Source: Planctomycetota bacterium (lineage in GTDB: Bacteria; Planctomycetota; PLA2; JAEUHO01). Taken from it: a stretch of 33,433 nt of DNA. Shown in pieces: positions 26,520-32,243 of the stretch. The position numbers were made by a program, and so were the translations under genes. The first letter of the stretch is position 1. Every line of letters begins with the position of its first letter. The notes beneath the pieces are model-generated. The model ran no database searches and was not told the DNA's origin. It worked only from the letters and a program-made list of their open reading frames with translations. The DNA is taken from positions 1-33,433 of the forward strand of contig JASJDY010000013.1 in the NCBI GenBank assembly GCA_030065025.1. Direction: 5' to 3'.

Positions 26520-27101
26520 GTGCAGGACGACGCATCCCAGACGTTTGCGCCGCTCCTCGCCCGCATGGGGGACGGTGACGAGGACGCAGGACACGAGCTC
26601 TTCGAGCTGGTCTCGGGCGAGCTGCGCTCGATCGCGTCCAAGCTCATGGCCGGCGAGCGCAAGAGTCACACGCTCCAGACCACGGCCCTCGTCAACGAGG
26701 CGTGGATGCGGCTGGCGGGCGGCGCGAACCTGAGCGCCGAGAGTCGGGGGCACTTCGTCCGGCTGGCGTCCCGCGCGATGCGGCGGGTGCTCGTGGATCA
26801 CGCGCGCAAGCGCGGCGCACGCAAGCGTCAGGGGCACCGGGCCGAGCCCCTGCTCGACGATGCGTTGCAGTACTGGGACGAGCGGCAGACGGACCTGCTC
26901 GCGCTCGACGAAGCGCTCGACCGGCTCGGCGAGCGGGACGACGACGCCCTGCGCGTCGTGGAGCTGCGCTTCTTCAGCGGGCTGACGCTCAAGGAGGTAG
27001 GCGCAGTCCTCGGGATGACCGAACGCCAGGCGGGCCTCGCGTGGACGTTCGCTCGCGGCTGGCTCAAGCGCGAGCTCGAGCGCGGGACGTCGGATGCCTG
27101 A
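26520..27101 (+). CDS. ECF-type RNA polymerase sigma factor (planctomycete-type subfamily)
   Basis: A 193-residue sigma factor. Region 2 holds LFELVSGELRSIASKLM and the subfamily motif HTLQTTALVNEAWMRL, then RGHFVRLASRAMRRVLVDHARKR. Region 4 holds ELRFFSGLTLKEVGAVLGMT plus a recognition helix (ERQAGLAWTFARGWLK). The HTLQ-TALV-EA-RL and MRR-LVDHAR patterns belong to the ECF family that is greatly expanded in Planctomycetes and often paired with Ser/Thr kinases. No anti-sigma gene is adjacent. The start is uncertain: GTG 26520 gives a normal N-terminus, while an ATG at 26454 would add 22 residues. The kinase gene begins inside its last eight bases. Confidence 0.88.
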   Translation: MQDDASQTFAPLLARMGDGDEDAGHELFELVSGELRSIASKLMAGERKSHTLQTTALVNEAWMRLAGGANLSAESRGHFVRLASRAMRRVLVDHARKRGARKRQGHRAEPLLDDALQYWDERQTDLLALDEALDRLGERDDDALRVVELRFFSGLTLKEVGAVLGMTERQAGLAWTFARGWLKRELERGTSDA

Positions 27102-29514
27102 GCGCTTCGCCCGCCTGCGTGCCCTCGTCGAGGAGGCGCTCGAGCTGCCCGAGGGGGAGCGCGAGGCGCATCTCGCTACGTCGTGTGCCGACGACACCCA
27201 CCTCCTCGCCGAAGCCCGAGAGATCCTGGCTGCCTGTAGCTCGGACGGGCTGATCGAGCCTGCGCCTGCGCTCGCCGCCCCCGCGCTCGGTCAGCTCGCG
27301 CCTGGCAGCCGCGTGGGTGCGTACCGCATCGAGCGCGTGCTGGGCGAAGGGGGCATGGGCACGGTCTTCGAGGCCGTGCAGGACCAGCCGAAGCGCCGCG
27401 TGGCCCTCAAGGTGCTGCGGCGTGGGCCGTCCGGCGCGGCGATGCGAAGGCGCTTCCAGTACGAGGTCGAGGTGCTGGGCGCGCTGCGCCACCCCGGCAT
27501 CGCCCAGATCCACGCGGCAGGCGTCGAGACGCCCCAGGACGATGGACGAGGCGAGCTCGCGTGGTTCGCCATGGAGTACGTGGCGGACGCGGAAGCGTTG
27601 CTCGCCTATGCGCGCAGCCACGACCTCACCGTCGATGACCGCCTGCGCCTCTTCCTCGACGTGTGCGACGCGGTGGAGCACGGGCATCAGCACGGCGTGA
27701 TCCACCGCGACCTCAAGCCGGACAATCTGCTCGTCGACACGGAGGGGCGCGTCAAGGTCATCGACTTCGGCGTCGCGCGCATCACGAACACCGAGGCCTT
27801 CGACGCCACACTCGCCACGCAGGCGGACGAGATCGTCGGCACCCTGCCGTACATGAGCCCGGAGCAGGTCGGTGGGCGTGACGTGGACACGCGTACCGAC
27901 GTCTACGCGCTCGGCGTCGTGCTCTATCAGCTGCTGACCGATCAGCTACCGATCGACGTGCGTCGTACCGAGCTCGTCACGTCCGCGCGGCGCATCCTCG
28001 AAGACGCGCCGACGCGTCCCAGCGCGATCCGCCCTGCGCTGCGCGGCGACCTCGAGGCGATCCTGCTCAAGGCGCTCGAGAAGGAGCCGGCGCGCCGCTA
28101 CGGCTCGGCGGCCCAGCTGGCGGAGGACGTCCGCCGACACCTGGAAGGCCGCCCCGTCGAAGCCCGGCCGCCGAACGCGCTGTACCACCTACGGCTCTTC
28201 GCACGCCGCAACAAGGCGCTGGTCGCCTCGGCAGTGGTCGTCCTGCTCATCGCGATCGGCGCGGCCATCGTGAGCCTCGACTTCGCGTTCCGCTCCCGCG
28301 ATGCGGAACAGGAGGCGCACGCACAGGCGGCTGAGGCCGACAAGCAGCGCGAGCGTTTCGAGGCACTCTTCCAGACCCAGTTCGGGCAGAGCATGGACAG
28401 CGTCGAGAAGCATGCGCGTGAGCTGATGCCCATGCTCGGCGGACCGCCCGTCGCTCGGCGCATGGTGGCGGACACGATCGCGCGCCTGCGCGAGCTCGAG
28501 CGCATCTCGGCAGGCGATCCGAGCGTGCTACGCGGGCTGGTCGACGCCTACATGGCGATGTCGAGGGCCGTGTCTTCGTTCGGCAACCCCGAAGGCGACG
28601 TGGACGCGGAGACGCTCGGCGCGCTCGAGCGCGCGCTCGGCGTCGTCGACCGGCTCGCTGCGCATGAGTCCGCGCCGTCTGACATCACCGCGTTGCGTGC
28701 CGAAGTCCTCTCCGTGCTGGCCATGCAAGGGGTCCGGGTGCCGGGCGCCGAGGAGAAGACGGCGGGGTGGCTCGAGGCGGCCGGAGACCTGCTCGCGACT
28801 GCGGAGCTGCCTCCCGTCACGGAGGCGCGCATCCACTCCGTGCGCGGACAGCGCGCGCAGTTCGCGCGCGATCAGTCCGCCGCCGTCGAGCACTTCTCGC
28901 AGGCCATTCGCTGCCTGGAGCCGATCGCGCCCCATGCTGGCGCTGCTGGCGGCGCGCGCATCGATCTCGCTCTCGCCTACCACCGTCGCGCCATGCAGTA
29001 CGTGCAGATGCGTCAGCATCGAGGCGAGGCCATCCAGGACTTCCAGAAGCAGCTCGATCTCCTCAAGGCAGCGCACGAGGTCCGACCGGATGACGCGGAG
29101 CTCACGGGGTGGCTGGCGGGCGCATGGATCGACCGGGGCATGGCCGTGTCGCAGATGGGGCGCACGTCGGACGCAGTGGCGTCCTACGAGCGAGCGGCCG
29201 AGATCCTGGCCGAGCTCGAACCGAAGGCGCCCCGTCACTTCTTCGTGATGTGGGCCAAGGCCCGGCTGCTGTGGGCGCAGGGGCAGGCGTCCATTTCGCG
29301 GGCCGTCGAGCAGCACCCGAAGGGATCCGCGGAACGACGGGCCGGCTTCGCGCGCGCCATCGAGCGGTGGCATCAGGCGCTGTCGATCTACGAGCGGATC
29401 GAGAGTGGCGGCCGCCTCAACCGCGGCATGCGCGCCGCGCGCGACAATCTCCAACGCAGTACGCAGGCCATGGAACGCATGGTCGGTGGCGCCGGCAGCG
29501 CGCACCCCAAGTAG
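27094..29514 (+). CDS. Membrane-bound Ser/Thr protein kinase with helical repeat sensor region
   Basis: An 806-residue Hanks-type kinase. The kinase domain (about 77-345) has its Gly loop GEGGMG (84-89), the ATP lysine (Lys106 in VALKVL), the catalytic loop HRDLKPDN (His204, Asp206), DFG (Asp224) and MSPEQ in the activation segment. A single membrane helix follows at about 375-395 (ALVASAVVVLLIAIGAAIV). The C-terminal 400 residues, probably outside the cytoplasm, are helical. They look like degenerate TPR repeats (SAAVEHFSQAIRCLEP; SDAVASYERAAEILAEL). It overlaps the ECF sigma gene by eight bases. This suggests the kinase signals to that sigma factor, perhaps by phosphorylating it, as proposed for similar pairs. 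Confidence 0.93.
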   Translation: MPERFARLRALVEEALELPEGEREAHLATSCADDTHLLAEAREILAACSSDGLIEPAPALAAPALGQLAPGSRVGAYRIERVLGEGGMGTVFEAVQDQPKRRVALKVLRRGPSGAAMRRRFQYEVEVLGALRHPGIAQIHAAGVETPQDDGRGELAWFAMEYVADAEALLAYARSHDLTVDDRLRLFLDVCDAVEHGHQHGVIHRDLKPDNLLVDTEGRVKVIDFGVARITNTEAFDATLATQADEIVGTLPYMSPEQVGGRDVDTRTDVYALGVVLYQLLTDQLPIDVRRTELVTSARRILEDAPTRPSAIRPALRGDLEAILLKALEKEPARRYGSAAQLAEDVRRHLEGRPVEARPPNALYHLRLFARRNKALVASAVVVLLIAIGAAIVSLDFAFRSRDAEQEAHAQAAEADKQRERFEALFQTQFGQSMDSVEKHARELMPMLGGPPVARRMVADTIARLRELERISAGDPSVLRGLVDAYMAMSRAVSSFGNPEGDVDAETLGALERALGVVDRLAAHESAPSDITALRAEVLSVLAMQGVRVPGAEEKTAGWLEAAGDLLATAELPPVTEARIHSVRGQRAQFARDQSAAVEHFSQAIRCLEPIAPHAGAAGGARIDLALAYHRRAMQYVQMRQHRGEAIQDFQKQLDLLKAAHEVRPDDAELTGWLAGAWIDRGMAVSQMGRTSDAVASYERAAEILAELEPKAPRHFFVMWAKARLLWAQGQASISRAVEQHPKGSAERRAGFARAIERWHQALSIYERIESGGRLNRGMRAARDNLQRSTQAMERMVGGAGSAHPK

Positions 29515-29521
29515 GACCGCC

Positions 29522-30442
29522 TCAGGGCGCGTCCGCGAGCCAGTCGCGCGGCGGCAGGAAGTCCGTGTAGAGCTTCGCCTCCGGACTGCCCGGCTCGGGT
29601 TGCCAGTCGTACCGCCAGTGCGCCGCCGGGGGGAGCGACGCGAGGATCGACTCCGTGCGTCCACCCGCCTGCAAACCGAAGCGCGTGCCGCGGTCGTAGA
29701 CGAGGTTGAACTCGACGTAGCGGCCGCGCCGGTAGAGCTGGAACGCGCGCTCGCGCTCGCCGTACGTAGTGTCCCTGCGCCGCTCGAGGATCGGCAGGTA
29801 GGCGGCCAGGTACGCGTCGCCGATGGCGCGCAGCAACGCGAAGCTCGCGTCGAAGCCGCCCTCGGTCCAGTCGTCGAAGAACACGCCGCCGATGCCGCGT
29901 GCTTCGTCTCGATGGGGGAGCACGAAGTACGCGTCGCACGCGGCCTTCAGACGCGCGTGCACGTCGCCGCCGTGAGGCGCGCAGGCCTCCCGCGCGGTGC
30001 GATGCCAATGCACCGCGTCCTCTTCGAAGCCGTAGTAGGGGGTGAGGTCGAAGCCTCCGCCGAACCACCACACCGGTTCCGCTTCCGGAGGCTCCGCGGC
30101 GAACAGGCGCACGTTCGCGTGACTCGTAGGCGCGTACGGATTGCGCGGATGCACGATCAGTGAGACGGAGACGGCCTCGTAGGACGCGCCTGCGAGCTCG
30201 GGATGGCGTACGCTCGCCGCCGCCGGCAGGTCGGCCCCGACCGTGTGGCTGAAGTTGACGGCGGCCTGCTCGATGACGGGGCCGTCGCTGAGAACGCGGG
30301 GACGCGCATGGCCGCCCCGCTCGCCCGGCAGCTCCCGCCGATCGAAGCGCGCTTCGCCGTCCGCCTGCTCCAGTGCCGCGCAGACGCGATCCTGGAGCTC
30401 GAGCAGGTAGCTACGTACGGCGGAGACGTCGGGCCGATCCAT
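29522..30442 (-). CDS. hemF: Coproporphyrinogen III oxidase, oxygen-dependent
   Basis: HemF uses O2 to decarboxylate coproporphyrinogen III to protoporphyrinogen IX, so the organism makes haem aerobically. The 306 residues match the family length. Signatures present are [53 protein letters not shown] and [20 protein letters not shown], together with [12 protein letters not shown] near the C-terminus. These contain the conserved His and Asp/Arg residues of the active site. The ATG start gives the usual N-terminus. It lies 37 bases downstream of the candidate selenoprotein gene on the same strand and may share its transcript. It converges on the kinase gene with a 7-base gap. Confidence 0.95.
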   Translation of the reverse strand: MDRPDVSAVRSYLLELQDRVCAALEQADGEARFDRRELPGERGGHARPRVLSDGPVIEQAAVNFSHTVGADLPAAASVRHPELAGASYEAVSVSLIVHPRNPYAPTSHANVRLFAAEPPEAEPVWWFGGGFDLTPYYGFEEDAVHWHRTAREACAPHGGDVHARLKAACDAYFVLPHRDEARGIGGVFFDDWTEGGFDASFALLRAIGDAYLAAYLPILERRRDTTYGERERAFQLYRRGRYVEFNLVYDRGTRFGLQAGGRTESILASLPPAAHWRYDWQPEPGSPEAKLYTDFLPPRDWLADAP

Positions 30443-30479
30443 GGCCGCCGATCCTACGTAGAGTGGCGGCCTCGTGGAC

Positions 30480-30971
30480 TCAGGAGCTGCGCTTGGAGCG
30501 CGCGACGCGGACGGGACGCTTGCGGACGGGGGCCGGCTTGGCCTTCGAGCCGAACCTCGCCTTCGACCGTGCCGGCGGGGTGGCCTGCGGTTGGGCCTTC
30601 GACTTGATCTGGGTCTTCACGGTCGTCGCCTTGCGGCGGATCTTCGTCGTCTTCGGTGCCGCCTTGACGACCACCGTCTTCGGCTTCAGGCGCAGCCCCA
30701 TGTTCTTCATGATGCGCTCGGTGGAGGCGGACGACGGGCCACACCAGACCAGCATGCGGTTGCCGATGAACGTGAACCACGTTCCGGGATGGCCTCAGCA
30801 CTTACCCTTGCGCCAGGAGTAGATCTGTCCCGACTTGCCGACCTTGATCTTGTCGGCGCGTGACGTGTCGGGCTTCCAGTTGTCACCGGCATACGCGGGC
30901 GCCAGTGAGCCGAACACGAGGGCGATTGCGAGGATGGCCACGGCGGCCCTGCGGGGAGCGGGGGGCTTCAT
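30480..30971 (-). CDS. Candidate selenoprotein: exported protein with an in-frame UGA (Cys-Sec pair)
   Basis: Read normally, an ATG at 30971 gives a 58-residue exported peptide ending in KGKC, then TGA at 30795-30797. The same frame stays open after the TGA for 104 more codons. The 13 codons right after the TGA, before any Met, have G or C at the third position in 11 cases and encode a protein-like [13 protein letters not shown]. Read through, the product is 163 residues. It has a signal peptide (cut after AYA, residue 28), a small domain with Cys58, residue 59 (the UGA) and Cys77, and a Lys/Ala/Pro/Thr-rich tail from about residue 90. A hairpin 17 nt after the UGA fits a bacterial SECIS element. 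UGA is a normal stop elsewhere here, so Sec is the best recoding hypothesis. Sequencing error or a pseudogene remain possible. I recognise no family. Confidence 0.5.
30763..30787 (-). promoter_or_regulatory. SECIS-like hairpin just after the in-frame UGA
   Basis: On the mRNA, GAACGUG, loop GUU, CACGUUC forms a perfect 7-bp stem. Three further pairs (CCG with CGG) lie below a 2-nt AU bulge on the 3' side. The loop begins 17 nt after the UGA. The published bacterial SECIS model, as I recall it, asks for an apical loop 16-37 nt downstream, an upper stem of 4-16 bp and a G in the first two loop positions; all three hold. The GU in the loop matches the SelB contact of E. coli fdhF. The sequence is also coding, as expected in bacteria. 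Confidence 0.5.
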
Positions 30972-30974
30972 GCA

Positions 30975-30992
30975 GGTGGGGCTCCGCCCACC
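30975..30992 (-). promoter_or_regulatory. Leader hairpin with the ribosome site in its loop (candidate selenoprotein gene)
   Basis: On the mRNA, GGUGGG, loop CGGAGC, CCCACC forms a perfect 6-bp stem three bases before the ATG at 30971. The loop holds GGAG, the only Shine-Dalgarno-like sequence. The same block, differing at one base in 14 (reverse complement of 30981-30994), precedes the ATG of the neighbouring thioredoxin-like gene. Confidence 0.45.
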
Positions 30993-31008
30993 ACGTCTCC
31001 TACTCCCA

Positions 31009-32040
31009 CTACCGAGTCTTCTCCGTACGCCGCGGAGCGTCAACCGAGGCACTTGCACGCCTGAACAAATGCCAAGCCTGCTCCCAGTCCATGTGCGTGC
31101 GGACGTCGCGTTCGAGGTCCGCGAGCGTGGGCAGGATGTCCCGAGATGTGAAGAGCCCTTCATGACTTGCGGCCTTCGACGGCGCTTGGATGGGCACAGC
31201 GGTGCAGGGCTGAGGGCGCGCACGATGCGACGCAGGTCGTCGCTGGGGCGGCGGGAAGGCGGTGAAGCCGGCGTGGCTCGCTACGGAGACACGCGTCGGG
31301 GCCGGCTCCGTGGGCACGGTGCGCTTCGGAGGACATCGACGCGCCAACAGCTGCAGCGGATTCGGGAGACACGGCAGGTCGAGGCTCGGGGGCTTGCAGG
31401 CATCGCCCACGCACTCGGCGCCGCAGTCAGCGCGCGCAGGCGGGCGCGCCGGCGGCCTGCGCCGCGGGGCTGAGCGGGACGCCGCCACCGGGCTGGTGAT
31501 GGTGGAACGCCGCGCAGCACGAACATTCGAATTCGTACTCTGAGAGCCGAATAGGCGCCTCTGCGTCTGTTCTGCCACGTCGAGGTGGCGCCGCAGTCGA
31601 TTCACGTTGATGCCGCCGGCCCAGCCGGTGACCCAGCGGCCGTCCGGCGTGATGAACGCGACGAACGGCAGGGTGCGCGCCCCCTGCAGGTGCCGTCGGA
31701 ACAGCCGTACGACCTCGCGCTCCGGATGATCGCAGTTCGCAGCGAGACCGACGGCCACCCGGCCCATGCGAGCACGCACCGCGCGCTGGGGCAGGATGTC
31801 CTCGGCGAGCCTGCGGCAGTTCGTACAGCGCTTGCGGCCGAACTCGATGAAGACGAGCTTGCCCTGGAGGCGCGCCGCCCGCCTGGCGGAGGCCGACGAA
31901 CGATGCCACGGCAGGGTGCCGCGGTCGTCGAAGTCGGGATGACGCGATCCGTCAGCTGAGGCCGAATCGCTGGACCAGGCGACGAGCAGGAGAGCGAGCG
32001 CGCCGTACGTAGTCGCCCGCAGGGTGGGGATGGGGAGCAT
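31009..32040 (-). CDS. Exported thioredoxin-like protein (CTNC) with long Cys/Pro-rich tail
   Basis: A 343-residue protein. The ATG at 32040 gives a signal peptide (TTYGALALLLVAWSS, cut after ASA at about 29). Residues 55-165 form a thioredoxin-like domain: LQGKLVFIEFGRKRCTNCRR with the redox pair Cys72-Cys75, then TLPFVAFITPDGRWVTGWAGG with the cis-Pro. An extra Cys lies in AANCDHPE. The last 170 residues are low-complexity and rich in Arg and Pro, with further Cys (ADCGAECVGDACK; PCLP; RRCP), ending in a helix (RDILPTLADLERDVRTHMDW). The tail lacks similarity I can name. The ATG is supported by promoter blocks placed 100 bases upstream exactly as in the candidate selenoprotein gene. The gene's 3' end overlaps that gene's promoter. 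Confidence 0.78.
   Translation of the reverse strand: MLPIPTLRATTYGALALLLVAWSSDSASADGSRHPDFDDRGTLPWHRSSASARRAARLQGKLVFIEFGRKRCTNCRRLAEDILPQRAVRARMGRVAVGLAANCDHPEREVVRLFRRHLQGARTLPFVAFITPDGRWVTGWAGGINVNRLRRHLDVAEQTQRRLFGSQSTNSNVRAARRSTITSPVAASRSAPRRRPPARPPARADCGAECVGDACKPPSLDLPCLPNPLQLLARRCPPKRTVPTEPAPTRVSVASHAGFTAFPPPQRRPASHRARPQPCTAVPIQAPSKAASHEGLFTSRDILPTLADLERDVRTHMDWEQAWHLFRRASASVDAPRRTEKTR
31015..31043 (-). promoter_or_regulatory. Promoter of the candidate selenoprotein gene
   Basis: On the minus strand, TTGACG (31043-31038), a 17-base spacer and AAGACT (31020-31015) act as putative -35 and -10 boxes. They lie within the 3' coding part of the thioredoxin-like gene, 44 bases before the ATG. 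The same two boxes occur at the same distances before the thioredoxin-like gene, with a 16-base spacer. The -35 box is good; the -10 box is weak but its conservation supports it. Confidence 0.5.
31050..31071 (-). repeat. 22-nt upstream element, copy 1
   Basis: On the minus strand it begins CATTTGTTCAG and continues CGTGCAAGTG-like sequence, ending 6 bases before the TTGACG box. It matches copy 2 (32119-32140) at 19 of 22 positions. Its first base is exactly 100 bases before the ATG of the candidate selenoprotein gene. It overlaps the thioredoxin-like coding sequence (WHLFRRASA). It is likely a regulator site or UP-type element. Confidence 0.6.
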
Positions 32041-32044
32041 GGGG

Positions 32045-32060
32045 AGTCGGTGCTCCGACC
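32045..32060 (-). promoter_or_regulatory. Leader hairpin before the thioredoxin-like gene
   Basis: On the mRNA, GGUCGG, loop AGCA, CCGACU pairs over 6 bp (one G-U), ending four bases before the ATG at 32040. It involves the GGAG that would be the ribosome site. It is the counterpart of the hairpin before the candidate selenoprotein gene, with different but still pairing stem bases. Confidence 0.4.
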
Positions 32061-32084
32061 ACCACAGCCCGGCACGCAGGGAGA

Positions 32085-32112
32085 AGTCTTGGCAGGAACC
32101 GACCGCCGTCAA
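32085..32112 (-). promoter_or_regulatory. Promoter of the thioredoxin-like gene
   Basis: On the minus strand, TTGACG (32112-32107), a 16-base spacer and AAGACT (32090-32085). It is preceded by copy 2 of the 22-nt element and followed by the shared leader block at 32052-32065. Confidence 0.5.
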
Positions 32113-32118
32113 CCCATC

Positions 32119-32140
32119 CACGTGCATGTCTGAACAAATG
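32119..32140 (-). repeat. 22-nt upstream element, copy 2
   Basis: On the minus strand it starts CATTTGTTCAGACATGC and ends in GTG. It matches copy 1 at 19 of 22 positions. Its first base is exactly 100 bases before the ATG of the thioredoxin-like gene. On the other side it abuts the inverted repeat at 32139-32154, within the divergent control region shared with the VKOR-fusion gene. Confidence 0.6.
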
Positions 32141-32154
32141 TTGGTTTCCCAACA
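32139..32154. promoter_or_regulatory. Inverted repeat in the divergent control region, possible operator
   Basis: TGTTGG, spacer TTTC, CCAACA is a perfect 6-bp inverted repeat. It lies between the outward-facing promoters of the thioredoxin-like gene and the VKOR-fusion gene, touching copy 2 of the 22-nt element. Its position is right for a regulator controlling both directions. The protein that binds it is unknown. Confidence 0.4.
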
Positions 32155-32170
32155 ACTCCGTGAAGTGCGG

Positions 32171-32201
32171 TTGGCCGGAGGCACGCGGGGGACGATAGGA
32201 T
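32171..32201 (+). promoter_or_regulatory. Possible promoter of the VKOR-fusion gene
   Basis: TTGGCC (32171-32176) and TAGGAT (32196-32201) could be -35 and -10 boxes, but the 19-base spacer is long. GGTTGGCC resembles the GGTTGACG block of the two minus-strand promoters. The start codon is 42 bases downstream. Confidence 0.3.
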
Positions 32202-32243
32202 TCGCGCTGTGAGAGGTGTCGGTGTCGGGTCCGGGAATCCGAC

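Noticed and set aside
30480-30755. A separate gene starting at ATG 30755, after the TGA
   Set aside because: No ribosome site precedes that ATG or the later one at MKNM, and the 13 codons between the TGA and this ATG already look coding. It was kept as the main alternative to Sec read-through.
30795-30797. A reassigned genetic code with UGA read as Trp or Gly
   Set aside because: TGA ends many genes here at the expected length, including stop/start overlaps, so the code is standard.
30454-30801. A 115-codon minus-strand frame overlapping the end of the UGA gene
   Set aside because: It is a His/Glu/Pro-rich shadow. The Lys-rich frame continuous with the signal peptide across the TGA has much stronger G/C third positions.
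31427-31909. A frameshift within the tail of the thioredoxin-like protein, suggested by a plausible peptide in another frame
   Set aside because: Third-position G/C stays high in the original frame through the Cys/Pro-rich tail, and that frame ends in a sensible helix.
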